Under the pieces are notes generated by a model. It ran no database searches. It saw only the letters and a program-made list of their open reading frames with translations, and had not been told where the DNA came from. From Deltaproteobacteria bacterium (GTDB lineage Bacteria > Myxococcota_A > UBA9160 > UBA4427), in NCBI GenBank assembly GCA_029261835.1, contig JAJDAO010000050.1, positions 1-64,000 of the forward strand: 64,000 bases of DNA. The letters run 5' to 3'. This document shows, one piece after another, positions 8,763 through 17,599 of the stretch. The position numbers were made by a program, and so were the translations under genes. The first letter of the stretch is position 1, and every line of letters begins with the position of its first letter.

Positions 8763-9397
8763 CAGAACTTGAATCCCCGCTGCTTGACGAGCTTCTTCAG
8801 CTTCTTCTGCCCGATCCAAACCTTTTCGTTCGTCTCGAGATTGACCATCTCGAGCTCGATCTGGTAGTAACGGACCTGCTTGCCCTTGACGGAGTCATTG
8901 ATCTGATCGATCTGCCCGATCAACATGAAGTCGGCTCCCAGCTCCTTGCCCATGCTCTTGACCGTATCGAGACGCGCGTGGTCCGCCTGTTCCCGGCGTT
9001 CCGCGCGCAGCTCGCCTCGCTGCTCTCGAGAGGCGACGAAACCCACCTGGCCGGCGTTGACCAGCTCGCGCTCGAGATCTTTGACGAATGTGGACGTGTT
9101 GAGGTGCTCCATGCTGAGGTTGCGGATCGTGCCGACGATCACCTGAGCCTTCTTCCCGCGCTCTGCACGCCAGTCGGCGGGCCAGCCTCTGGATAGGCAG
9201 TCGCGGATCATTTCTTCGGAGACCAGACGCGAGTCGGTGTCGTTCCAGAAGCCGCTCAGGTCGATCTCCTCCTCGATCTCGCGGCGATCGACGGAGCGTG
9301 TCGCACAGCCCATCGGAGCGAGCAGCAGCCCAGAGATGGCGAGCAGCGCACAAGAAGCAAGGATTCGGGGATGTCGGCGCGTGGTGGTTGCACTCAT
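8762..9397 (-). CDS. lpoB: LpoB-like penicillin-binding protein activator lipoprotein
   Basis: Protein of 211 aa matching the LpoB/COG3417 family. The signal peptide ends LLLAPMGC (lipobox near residue 29), followed by 'DLSGFWNDTDSRLVSEEMI', a central 'KELGADFMLIGQI' strand-helix and a C-terminal 'YYQIELEMVNLETNEKVWIGQKKLKK', all characteristic. In E. coli LpoB is an outer-membrane lipoprotein that stimulates PBP1b. Length is normal for the family. GAGGAG precedes the ATG. First gene of a three-gene lipoprotein operon; no PBP gene is in the window, so the partner is unknown. Confidence 0.87.
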   Translation of the reverse strand: MSATTTRRHPRILASCALLAISGLLLAPMGCATRSVDRREIEEEIDLSGFWNDTDSRLVSEEMIRDCLSRGWPADWRAERGKKAQVIVGTIRNLSMEHLNTSTFVKDLERELVNAGQVGFVASREQRGELRAERREQADHARLDTVKSMGKELGADFMLIGQIDQINDSVKGKQVRYYQIELEMVNLETNEKVWIGQKKLKKLVKQRGFKF

Positions 9398-9573
9398 GGA
9401 ACTGGCTCTCTCCTCGGCGCTGCGCTTCAAAGGGCGAGTCTCGCCGCCGGTGCCCTCGAGCGGCTCTGGTGTGTACCCCGGGACCTCCCGTGGGTTCCGG
9501 AGAAGAACGCAGACCAGGGCGCGAAATGCAATTGCCCAGCAGAATCTGCCCTGGTGTGGCGAAATTCCTCCGC

Positions 9574-11295
9574 TCAGAGCCTGCGCCGCAGCATGGCGCC
9601 GTCGGGGAACTGCGTGGCCGTCAGATGCCAGTCCACCAGGACACCCTCGGTGACAGGGGGACGCGGCGGCTGCCACGCCGCCAGGCGCTCGTCCAGCACG
9701 CCCGGCTCGACATCGACGTCGAGTCGCTTGCCCCCGCAGTCGATGGTGATCGGATCACCGTCTTGAACCACCGCGAGCGGCCCGCCAATCTGGGCCTCCG
9801 GCGAGATGTAGCCGACGCAAAGCGCTCCCTCCGTGGCGCCGCTGAAGCGGGAGTCGGTCACGACTGCCACGTCGGAGAGTCCCAGCGAGCCGAGGATGAG
9901 CGGGACGCGGAAGTTCTCGCTGAAGCCGGGGCCGCCGCGCGGGCCCTGATAGTGGATCACCACCACATCGCCCGAATGGATGCCACCACTCAGGATCGCG
10001 ATCATCGCCGCCTGCTGGCTGCTGAAGACGCGGGCCGGCCCGCGGAAGACTTGATCCTGCCCGCCGCTGATGGTGTAGCGGCAGAGCGAGCCGTCGGGTG
10101 CCAGGTTGCCGCGCAGCACCTTGATGCCGCCGGTCGGGTAGATGGGCCGCTCCGCCGGTAGGATGACTTCCTCCCGCGCCACGTGCGTGTTCTCGAGCAG
10201 CTGCCCCATGCTGGCACCCGAGACGGTGGGTCGATCGCAGTTCAGCTTTGCTTCGATGCGCTTCAAGATCGCCATCACACCGCCCGCCTCGTGGATGTCC
10301 ACGACCGTGAAGGGGCCGCTCGGGCGGACGGGACAGTAGTAGGGCGTGTCGTCGCTCAGCTCGTCGAAGGTGTCGATGTCGATGTCGAGTTGCATCGAGA
10401 CCGCCAACGAGAGGAGGTGGAGAATGCCGTTGGTGCCTGCCGAGAGCGCCATCACCAGACGGGCGGCATCGCGGATCGATTCCCGTGTGACGAGATCGCT
10501 GAAGCGCAGGTTCTGCTCGACGAGCTTCACGATGCGATAGCCGGTCTCCTTGGCCTGCCGGAGCTTCTCCATGTCGTTGCCCGGCGTGGTGGAGGCCATC
10601 GGGAGACAGAGTCCCATGACCTCGCTCGCCATCTGCACCGTATTCGCGGTGGTGAGCTCCGGGCACGCACCGCATCCCGTCACCCAGCGTCCTTCCATCT
10701 CCTTGAGCTGGCTGCGCATCTCGTCGGCGCTGATCTTCTCGGCCAGGTACTCGTTCACGAGTGTGAGGGCGACATCGGTGGGAAAGGCGGTCGCCTGGCC
10801 GCGGAAGCTGCCCGGTCTTGCCGGGCCGCCCGGCAGGAAGATGGTGGGCAGATCGAGCCGCGCCGCCCCGAGCCAATGGCCCGGCACGATCTTGTCGCAT
10901 GTGCCGATGCACACGAGCCCGCTCGCGTTGTAATTGCGCATCTGAATCTCGACGCTGTCCGCGATGGCATCGCGTTGGGGGAGATCGTAGAGAAGCACCT
11001 CGTCTTGCATTCCGATGTCGCGGCAGTGACCGGCGCAGGGCGCGATGGTGGAGAACTCGATCGGAACCCCACCGGCGAGCAGGACTCCCTGCTTGACCGC
11101 ATCGCCGAGCTGACGCAGGTGCATGTGGCCGAGCCCCACGTCCTGCGGGCTGTTCGCGATCGCGATGGCGGGTCGCTCCAGCTCGGTGTCGGTATAGCCG
11201 CTCGCCTTCCAGAAGAAGCGATCGACCTTGAGCTCGGCGAAGACCTGCAGCGATTTCTGGATCTGCTCGGGTGTCAGCTTCTGGTGCTTCTTCAT
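9574..11295 (-). CDS. IlvD/Edd family dehydratase
   Basis: Iron-sulfur dehydratase of 573 aa related to dihydroxy-acid, 6-phosphogluconate and sugar-acid dehydratases. It has the CDK-x-x-PG motif (C133-D134-K135), a C-G-A-C...TANT block (C208, C211; canonical 'CGGMYTANTM') and a C-terminal beta domain with 'SGATEGALCVGYISPEA'. The N-terminal Cys of the 'PCN' type is absent, and a C87-x3-C91 pair ('APCAGHC') lies where E. coli IlvD has no Cys. It overlaps the methyltransferase stop (ATGA) and sits in an operon with a GMC oxidoreductase and no Ilv genes, so a catabolic substrate is likelier than branched-chain synthesis. Confidence 0.87.
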   Translation of the reverse strand: MKKHQKLTPEQIQKSLQVFAELKVDRFFWKASGYTDTELERPAIAIANSPQDVGLGHMHLRQLGDAVKQGVLLAGGVPIEFSTIAPCAGHCRDIGMQDEVLLYDLPQRDAIADSVEIQMRNYNASGLVCIGTCDKIVPGHWLGAARLDLPTIFLPGGPARPGSFRGQATAFPTDVALTLVNEYLAEKISADEMRSQLKEMEGRWVTGCGACPELTTANTVQMASEVMGLCLPMASTTPGNDMEKLRQAKETGYRIVKLVEQNLRFSDLVTRESIRDAARLVMALSAGTNGILHLLSLAVSMQLDIDIDTFDELSDDTPYYCPVRPSGPFTVVDIHEAGGVMAILKRIEAKLNCDRPTVSGASMGQLLENTHVAREEVILPAERPIYPTGGIKVLRGNLAPDGSLCRYTISGGQDQVFRGPARVFSSQQAAMIAILSGGIHSGDVVVIHYQGPRGGPGFSENFRVPLILGSLGLSDVAVVTDSRFSGATEGALCVGYISPEAQIGGPLAVVQDGDPITIDCGGKRLDVDVEPGVLDERLAAWQPPRPPVTEGVLVDWHLTATQFPDGAMLRRRL

Positions 11296-12083
11296 TTCTC
11301 GGCTTCCTCGTACTGCGGTGGCTCCGCGATAAGGGCGAATACCCGGTGGGGGACCTCGATTACGTCGCCGGGGAAGTGCGCCTCGAGGAGCTGGCGCAGC
11401 GCCTCGTCGAACTGCGCGACTCGCTCCCCGGTCATGCTCCCCCCGACACCGGCGCTCGCGCGCACGCGTCCGCGCCACGCCTGAGGCGTGTAGGGCACGT
11501 CGAGGTCATAGGAAAAAGTCTCCAGCCGGCGGAAGCGTGCTTCGCCGAGATCGCGAAGCCACCACGGGTGGATCCCGAGGCCTCCGCCCAGCTTCCATTC
11601 CGGATTGTGAGCTTCGATCAGCTTCTCCGTGGCATGCACGACATTGGTCCCGAGCGGAATCCAGTCGAAGTGCGCGATCACGAGCCGGCCACCGGGGCGA
11701 AGGATCCGTGCGATCTCGGCCGCCGCACGCGGTCGGTCGAACCAGTGCCAGCACTGGCCGGCAGTGACGACATCGGCGGACCGACTCGAAACGCCGGTGT
11801 CTTCCGCCCGCCCGACCCTGTAATCGATCTCGACACCCGCCTCGGCGTCGAGCCGGCGTGCTGCCGCGAGCAGGGGCTCCGCTGGATCGATCCCCAGCAC
11901 CTTGCAGCCGCGCCGCGCGAACCCTCTCGCCAGGCTGCCCGTGCCGGTGCCGAGGTCGACGATCGACTGGCCCGGCAGCCCGATTTCCAAGCCGCGCAGA
12001 CGGTCGAAGAGCGAGTCGGGAAAACCTGCGCGGTGGCGGCAGTAGTCGTCAGCCGTCGCCCCGAAGTCGGCCTTGGTGATCAC
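11292..12083 (-). CDS. class I SAM-dependent methyltransferase
   Basis: Protein of 263 aa with the Rossmann methyltransferase fold: motif I 'VDLGTGTGSLARGFA', an acidic post-I residue ('GIDPAEPLL'), 'AGQCWHWFD' and post-motif 'ILRPGGRLVIAHFDW'. The COG2226/UbiE-like fold does not reveal the substrate. A GTG start at 12083 is preferred because GGGAGG lies 5 nt upstream and the start overlaps the preceding stop as GTGA; a GTG at 12107 would add 8 residues. Middle gene of the GMC oxidoreductase - methyltransferase - IlvD operon. Confidence 0.85.
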   Translation of the reverse strand: MITKADFGATADDYCRHRAGFPDSLFDRLRGLEIGLPGQSIVDLGTGTGSLARGFARRGCKVLGIDPAEPLLAAARRLDAEAGVEIDYRVGRAEDTGVSSRSADVVTAGQCWHWFDRPRAAAEIARILRPGGRLVIAHFDWIPLGTNVVHATEKLIEAHNPEWKLGGGLGIHPWWLRDLGEARFRRLETFSYDLDVPYTPQAWRGRVRASAGVGGSMTGERVAQFDEALRQLLEAHFPGDVIEVPHRVFALIAEPPQYEEAEK

Positions 12084-14035
12084 TGACGCCTCCCGCTGCC
12101 CGGCCACTCGTCGAGAAACCGCTGAGCGATGTTGAGGCAGAGCGCCATCAGCGTGTACTGGGGATTTACATGAGTCGAGCCGGGAAACAAGCTCGTGTCG
12201 GCGACGTAGAGGTTCTCGGTCCCGTGTACGCGGCCGGTAGGCCCACAGACGGAGTCGCCGGGCTCGCGTCCCATGCGCGCGGTCCCCAACGGGTGGTAGG
12301 CCGACAGCTTGAGGTCGGTAGCGCGCCAGCGGTGATACTCCAGGGCGTCGACCTCGGCGAGCGAGCGCACTACCGGCATGGCGGGCAGGCCCGGGTAGAC
12401 CTCCTTGGCCCCGGCGGCGAAGAGCACCCGAGCTGCCAGGGCGGTGGCGCGGACGGTACGCCCGACATCCTCGGCGTTCATCGCATAGAGCATGCTGGCC
12501 CCGAGGCCGGGCAGCCTGCGCACCCGACCCGTGCTGGTGTCGGATATGATGGAGCCGAGGCTCGCCATGCGGGGATACTCGGCCAGCAGACGGGCGTGCC
12601 GCTCACCGACACCCGGCAGGGCCGCCGCGCTATACGCCATGCCGAGGGGCGGGAAGGTCGCTTCGAGCAGGATGCCCTCGTCGAGCTTCTCGTCGATCGC
12701 ATAGGATTGCATCACACCCTGCCAGCCGTTGATCACCTCGTCGAAGCGACCCGTAATGCCGTTACCCGGATGGATGCGCAGATGTCGGCCGAGTGGGCCA
12801 CCCGCCTTCGCAACACGGCTGCTCGCGAGCAGGACCGGCGTCATCAGCGCCCCTGCGCAGCAGAAGATCGCCCGCGCGCTGACGCTCAGATGGTGGCCTG
12901 TGGCGTGTCCGGATGAATCGAGAATGGCCGCACGCAAGCCCTCGGCGCGCCGCCCGCGCATTTGCAGCTCTTCGACGCGGCAGCGCGCATAGATACGCGC
13001 TCCGTGGGCGACGGCGGCGGGCAGGCTGGTCAGGTGCATCGCGCGCTTGGCATCGCGCGGGCAGCCGAACGCGCACTGGCCCGTGCCCGCACAGCCGTTC
13101 GTGGGTCGCGGGATCGGATGGGAGGAGAGGCCGAGCTCCTGGGCGCCCCTCTTCACCACCTGTCCGTTTCTGCCCATGATGTCGTCGCGCACGGGCTGGA
13201 TCTCGAGTTGTTTGGCCAGCGCGTCGTATCGAGGCTCCATCAGCGCAGGGGCCGCGAGCTCGGCGCCGTGCTCTTCGGCCCATGCGGCGAGCACGGATTC
13301 CGGTGCTCGCAGACAGGTGCCCGAGTTCATGACCGTCGTACCGCCGACCACGCACCCCATCGGTACCGGTATCACCGATCTGCCGATCGTCGTGCTGAGG
13401 CCGCTGGCCCGGCAGTACTTCGCCACGCGATCGAGCGCCTTGCCGGAGAAATCCTCACGCGAGACCGGCCCACCTTCCTCGACGACCACGACATCGAGAC
13501 CGCCCGCCGCCAGCTCCTGCGCGACGCAGGCGCCGCCCGCACCGCTGCCGATGATGACCACGTCGCAGTCGATCTGTCTGCTGCGGTCGAGCTCCGGGTG
13601 CTGGATCGTCGGCAGCGGCGTCTCAGGCGGGATCGCCAGGCCCTTCTTGAACGGCTCGTTCCCGTCTCCGAGCTGCGCACGGAAGCGGCTGTCGCCCGCC
13701 AGCACCATCAGGCACAGCGCCCGCATTGACACCGCTACAGTGTGATCGGGTCCGGAGCCCGCCAGCCGCTTCTCGAGATAGCGCTCCCTCTCGTCGAGTG
13801 GGAGCGAGGCGAAGGTGCGTAGCCGCCCGCGGGCCAGCGGTGCGAGCTGCAGTGCTGAAGTGAGCAGCTTGACCGTGCGGCGGCTCGAGGGATCGAAGCG
13901 GGCCAAGAGCTTGTCGAGCTCGTCTGCCACACCCACGCGATTCGCGTCGATGGATAGATGTTCACACGGCGGCGCGATTGCCTCCGCCAACGCGGCGATG
14001 GTTCGATGCTGGCTCGCTGAGAGCCGCTCCGGCAT
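12080..14035 (-). CDS. GMC oxidoreductase, long-chain alcohol oxidase-like
   Basis: FAD enzyme of 651 aa. An N-terminal helical region (about 1-130), like the gluconate-dehydrogenase subunit-3/alcohol-oxidase extension, precedes the FAD Rossmann motif 'VVIIGSGAGGACVAQEL' (about 159-175). Next comes the Cys-rich 'NGCAGTGQCAFGCPRDAK' segment typical of long-chain alcohol oxidase-like members, and last the GMC_C block 'AYHPLGTARMGR ... DTSLFPGSTHVNPQYTLMA' with the catalytic His-Asn region. It probably oxidises a hydrophobic alcohol or sterol-like substrate (inference). First gene of its operon, divergent from a second flavoprotein at 14193 with a shared 157-bp control region. Confidence 0.88.
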   Translation of the reverse strand: MPERLSASQHRTIAALAEAIAPPCEHLSIDANRVGVADELDKLLARFDPSSRRTVKLLTSALQLAPLARGRLRTFASLPLDERERYLEKRLAGSGPDHTVAVSMRALCLMVLAGDSRFRAQLGDGNEPFKKGLAIPPETPLPTIQHPELDRSRQIDCDVVIIGSGAGGACVAQELAAGGLDVVVVEEGGPVSREDFSGKALDRVAKYCRASGLSTTIGRSVIPVPMGCVVGGTTVMNSGTCLRAPESVLAAWAEEHGAELAAPALMEPRYDALAKQLEIQPVRDDIMGRNGQVVKRGAQELGLSSHPIPRPTNGCAGTGQCAFGCPRDAKRAMHLTSLPAAVAHGARIYARCRVEELQMRGRRAEGLRAAILDSSGHATGHHLSVSARAIFCCAGALMTPVLLASSRVAKAGGPLGRHLRIHPGNGITGRFDEVINGWQGVMQSYAIDEKLDEGILLEATFPPLGMAYSAAALPGVGERHARLLAEYPRMASLGSIISDTSTGRVRRLPGLGASMLYAMNAEDVGRTVRATALAARVLFAAGAKEVYPGLPAMPVVRSLAEVDALEYHRWRATDLKLSAYHPLGTARMGREPGDSVCGPTGRVHGTENLYVADTSLFPGSTHVNPQYTLMALCLNIAQRFLDEWPGSGRRQ

Positions 14036-14097
14036 GGCTTCTCCGTGTGGGCTCCGAGACGACTGCGGCGCGATGATGGCCGCCGCAGCGGGCAGAG

Positions 14098-14118
14098 TGT
14101 AAAGTCGACAACCTTACA
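14098..14118. promoter_or_regulatory. dyad TGTAA-N11-TTACA in divergent promoter region
   Basis: A 21-bp partial palindrome with TGTAA/TTACA half-sites lies between the divergently transcribed GMC oxidoreductase and FAD oxidoreductase genes, 63 bp from the former and 75 bp from the latter. It is AT-richer than its surroundings and is placed where a shared repressor could act. No regulator gene adjoins it. Confidence 0.3.
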
Positions 14119-14192
14119 AGAGACACGCACTTCTTGCTCACCCCGAAGACACGGGCCCACATGAACGGGCCCGCCAGGCCAGGAAACGTCCC

Positions 14193-15500
14193 ATGAGCCG
14201 GATCGGCATTCCGTCCCGCGAGTTTGAATTCAGTGAGGAGCTCGACCTGCTGGTCGTCGGCGGTGGTGTCGCGGGCACGGTGGCCGCGGTCACCGGGGCT
14301 CGCCTTGGGCTCCGGACCGGGCTCGTCGAGGAGATGCCGTTCCTCGGCGGTATGAGCACCGGCGGCTGCGTCGGTACCTTCTGCGGCTTCTACATGAAGG
14401 AGACCGGCGGCGAGCTCACGCCACTGGTCGGTGGACTGCCTCTGGAGATTGCTCGCGTGCTTGCTGAGCGGGGCGATGTCATCGGCCCGATCCCCTTCAA
14501 GGACACGGCTGTGCTGCCCTATGTGCCGTGGGGCGTGAAGCGGCTCTTCGAGGAGCTCGTACGGGCGGAGTCCAGTCTGCGCCTGCGACTCCACACGAAG
14601 CTTACCGATGCCGTGGTGGCGGGAGGCGAACTGCGAGGCGTCGTGGCACACACACGCGGCGGCCCCATCGTGCTGCGTGCGCGAGCCTATCTGGATGCCA
14701 CGGGCGACGCCGCACTCTCGCGTCTTGCCGGTGTCGAGACCTTGCAGGGCGAAACGCTGCAGTACCCCTCGATGATGTTCACGATGCACAACGTCGATGT
14801 GGGGCAGGCGCTGACAGCGATTGGCGAGCTGCCCAAGATCCTCGAGAAGCACTACGAGAGCGACAATCTTCCGCGCAAGAGCGGCAACCTGATTCCGACC
14901 GGGCGACACGGAGAGATCATCGTCGCGCTTTCTCGTATCGAGTTCGAGGGACGGCCGGTCGACGCGTGCGAGGAGCAGGAGCTCACATGGGCGGAGCTCG
15001 AGGGAAGGGCGCAGGCCCTGCGCCTGAGCGAGTTCCTGCGGCGCGAGGTGCCGGGCTTTGCCGACGCCTACCTCTCTGACAGTGCTCCACGCCTCGGCGT
15101 GCGTGAGACACGCAAAGTTGTTGGCGAGTACGTGCTGCGCGAAGAGGACGTGCTCGGGCTGCGCAAGTTCAAAGATGGTATCGGGCGCGCCGCTTGGCCG
15201 ATCGAGCGACACCTGGCGGGTGGTGAGACCTCGTGGAAGTTTCTCGACCCGGGGACTTGGTACACGATCCCGTACGGTGCCCTCGTGCCCAGAGGCCTGT
15301 CCAATCTCCTCGTGGCCGGACGATGCGTCTCCGCCGAGTCGGCCGCCTTCGCATCGGTCCGCGTCATCGGCCCCTGTATGCTCGAGGGACAGGCCGCAGC
15401 ATTTGCGGCCCGGCGCATGCGAGACGACGACGTTGCGTCCGCTGATGTGGACGTGGACCGGCTGCGAAGCGAGTTGACGGCGGCCGGAGTGCCCCTCTGA
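14193..15500 (+). CDS. FAD-dependent oxidoreductase (FAD_oxidored/PF12831 type)
   Basis: Flavoprotein of 435 aa. The N-terminal dinucleotide-binding motif 'LDLLVVGGGVAGTVAAVTGARLG' (about 18-40) is followed by 'MPFLGGMSTGG', the characteristic second loop of PF12831 proteins. The C-terminal 'IPYGALVPRGLSNLLVAGRCVSAESAAFASVRVIGPCMLEGQAA' block closes the FAD site. Substrates in this family are mostly unknown. AGGA lies upstream of the ATG. It starts a plus-strand operon with an acyl-CoA dehydrogenase 27 bp downstream and a crotonase, suggesting a role in lipid or aliphatic acid catabolism (inference). Confidence 0.87.
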   Translation: MSRIGIPSREFEFSEELDLLVVGGGVAGTVAAVTGARLGLRTGLVEEMPFLGGMSTGGCVGTFCGFYMKETGGELTPLVGGLPLEIARVLAERGDVIGPIPFKDTAVLPYVPWGVKRLFEELVRAESSLRLRLHTKLTDAVVAGGELRGVVAHTRGGPIVLRARAYLDATGDAALSRLAGVETLQGETLQYPSMMFTMHNVDVGQALTAIGELPKILEKHYESDNLPRKSGNLIPTGRHGEIIVALSRIEFEGRPVDACEEQELTWAELEGRAQALRLSEFLRREVPGFADAYLSDSAPRLGVRETRKVVGEYVLREEDVLGLRKFKDGIGRAAWPIERHLAGGETSWKFLDPGTWYTIPYGALVPRGLSNLLVAGRCVSAESAAFASVRVIGPCMLEGQAAAFAARRMRDDDVASADVDVDRLRSELTAAGVPL

Positions 15501-15527
15501 CACTTCCGAATGGGCCAGGAGTCTGCA

Positions 15528-16754
15528 ATGTTCGAACTCGACGAGACCCAGCAACTCATGCAGGACGCCGTTCGCGCCTGGTGCGAGCGCGAGCTGGTGC
15601 CGGCGGTGCCCGCCCTGGAGACGGGCAAGCAGCTTCCCTACGAGCTGTTGCGCGCCCTCATGACCGATCTCGGCCTCGCGGAGGCACTGGTGGGACCGGC
15701 GGAGCGGCGCGCCATCAAGCTCGAGGGTGGCGTTGAGAACGAGCCGGATAGCGGCGAGTCGTCGGACTCGGGCCCGGGGCTCGGCGGCGATCCCATGTTG
15801 GCCAGCGTGCTTCTCAAGGAGATCTGTCGCGTCTCTCCGGGCCTCGGGATGGTGCTCATCGCCAGCGTGGGCTGCGGCACGGCGATTCAGGCGGCCGGCG
15901 GCGCGAAGGCGATTCGCGACTATGCGATTCCGATCTTTCGTGCCGAGAAGATCGGCGCCTGGGCGCTGACCGAGCCGGGGGCAGGCAGCGATGCCTTCGG
16001 CTCGATGCGCACGGCAGCGAAACCGGACGGAGACGGATTCGTACTGAACGGTCAGAAGACGTTCATCAGCAACGCTCCCTATGCCGACATCTTTGCCATC
16101 TATGCGCGAGTCGCTTCCGGTGACGGCGCGGGTGCCGTTCGAGCATTCGTAGCCGAGCGCGGGATGTCCGGACTCGAGACCGGCCCGCCGATGCGCAAGA
16201 TGGGCCTGCACGACTCGCCTACGGGTGAGATCTTTTTGAACGACTGCCGCGTGCCGGCGGAAAACCTGATCGGGCGTCTCGAAGCGAAGAGAGCGGCAGA
16301 CAGTAGCTCGACTCTCGATACGCTGAATCTCGAGCGCACCGTGATGCCGGCCATGTGCCTCGGCATCATCGAGCGCTGTGTCGAGGAGTCAGTGCGATAC
16401 GCGGTGGAGCGTGAGCAGTTCGGCCGCCCCATCGCCGACTTTCAGGGCATCGCATTCAAGCTTGCCCGTATGGAGCTAGCTCTCGAGAACGCACGCAATC
16501 TCGTGTTCAAGCTGGCGTGGGCGCAGCAGCGCGGCAAGCTCGATGCTCGCCTGGCATCGCTCGCCAAGCTCTACTGTGCCGAGCAGGCGGTCGCGGTTTC
16601 GCTCGATGCCATTCAGATCCATGGTGGGGCAGGCTACACGGCGGACCTCCCGCTGGAAAAGCTGATGCGGGACGCGAAGGTCTTCGAGATCGGCGGAGGC
16701 ACCAATGAGATCCAGCTCCAGACCATCGCACGGGCGATTACGTCGAGACGCTGA
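15528..16754 (+). CDS. acyl-CoA dehydrogenase
   Basis: Flavoenzyme of 408 aa catalysing alpha,beta-dehydrogenation of an acyl-CoA. Signatures: 'GAWALTEPGAGSDA', 'LNGQKTFISNAPYAD', 'YAVEREQFGRPIADFQGIAFKLA' and 'HGGAGYTADLPLEKLMRDAKVFEIGGGTNEIQ'. The usual C-terminal catalytic Glu position reads Gly (IGGGT). A Glu in 'LNLER' (about E269) occupies the alternative helix-G site used by isovaleryl-CoA dehydrogenase, so the enzyme is probably active on branched or long acyl chains. ATG 15528 is preferred over 15510 because AGGAG precedes it by about 7 nt. A Ser/Glu-rich insert lies near residues 68-86. Confidence 0.9.
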   Translation: MFELDETQQLMQDAVRAWCERELVPAVPALETGKQLPYELLRALMTDLGLAEALVGPAERRAIKLEGGVENEPDSGESSDSGPGLGGDPMLASVLLKEICRVSPGLGMVLIASVGCGTAIQAAGGAKAIRDYAIPIFRAEKIGAWALTEPGAGSDAFGSMRTAAKPDGDGFVLNGQKTFISNAPYADIFAIYARVASGDGAGAVRAFVAERGMSGLETGPPMRKMGLHDSPTGEIFLNDCRVPAENLIGRLEAKRAADSSSTLDTLNLERTVMPAMCLGIIERCVEESVRYAVEREQFGRPIADFQGIAFKLARMELALENARNLVFKLAWAQQRGKLDARLASLAKLYCAEQAVAVSLDAIQIHGGAGYTADLPLEKLMRDAKVFEIGGGTNEIQLQTIARAITSRR

Positions 16755-16776
16755 TCGATTCTGGTAGACTGGCGCA

Positions 16777-17559
16777 ATGGGCGGCAAGGTAGAGAGCGAG
16801 ATCGAGGGGCGGATCGGCTGGATCGTCTTCGATCATCCCGAGAAGCGCAACGCGCTCTCGGCCCACATGTGGGGCGAGCTGGGTGAGACCGTGAAGCGCC
16901 TGGCCGAGGACCCGCAGGTTCGAGTGGTGGTCATGCGGGGAGCTGGGGATACCGCTTTCATCTCAGGGGCGGACATTTCCCAATTCGAGGGCATGCAGGG
17001 CAGAGATACCTCACGCGGGCTCACGAGGGATGGCGGCAACGCCTTCCAGCAGCTCCGCCAGCTCGAGAAGCCCCTGATCGCAATGGTTCACGGCTTCTGC
17101 TACGGGGGCGGCGTGGCGGTCTCGCTGTCAGCTGACATGCGCTATGCCGCCGCCGATGCCAGCTTCTGCATCCCGGCGGCTCGACTGGGGGTCGGCTACG
17201 ACATCGGAGGCGTCGAAGAGCTGGCCGATCTCGTCGGGTCTTCGAGGGCAAAGGAAATCCTGTTCAGCTCGCGCCGCTACAGCGCCGACGAGGCGCTTCA
17301 GATGGGCCTCGTCAACCGCGTTCTTCCAAAAGCGGAGCTGGAGGGCTTCGTTCGCGAAATGGCCGAGTGCATCGCGGACAACGCACCGCTGACGCTGCGC
17401 AGCGTCAAGCTCATCGCACGCGAGCTGCGCGGAGAGCACGCTGCACGCGACATGGCCGCGGTCAGGTCGTCTGTCGCCGCTTGCTTCGAGAGTGAAGACT
17501 TCTCGGAGGGCGTGCGAGCTTTTCTCGAGAAGCGCTCGCCCCGCTTCAAGGGGCGCTGA
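16777..17559 (+). CDS. enoyl-CoA hydratase/isomerase family protein
   Basis: Crotonase-fold protein of 260 aa with the oxyanion-hole segments 'TAFISGADISQFEGM' and 'HGFCYGGGVAVSLSADMRYAAADASFCIPAARLGVGYD'. In hydratases the two catalytic Glu lie in 'GGGCELA' and 'PE..LG'; here both positions are Ala (GGGVAV; PAARLG). True hydratase activity is therefore unlikely, and another crotonase reaction (isomerase, hydrolase, decarboxylase or C-C bond cleavage) is more probable. It follows the acyl-CoA dehydrogenase by 22 bp in the same operon and ends convergently with the minus-strand cluster. Confidence 0.88.
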   Translation: MGGKVESEIEGRIGWIVFDHPEKRNALSAHMWGELGETVKRLAEDPQVRVVVMRGAGDTAFISGADISQFEGMQGRDTSRGLTRDGGNAFQQLRQLEKPLIAMVHGFCYGGGVAVSLSADMRYAAADASFCIPAARLGVGYDIGGVEELADLVGSSRAKEILFSSRRYSADEALQMGLVNRVLPKAELEGFVREMAECIADNAPLTLRSVKLIARELRGEHAARDMAAVRSSVAACFESEDFSEGVRAFLEKRSPRFKGR

Positions 17560-17599
17560 GCGACCTGATTGCGCCCGTGCCACGTACAGTCTGGCTCCG

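Noticed and set aside
13962-16211. Long minus-strand open frame (749 codons)
   Set aside because: Lies opposite a clear FAD oxidoreductase and acyl-CoA dehydrogenase; its translation has no family features and reflects high-GC codon bias.
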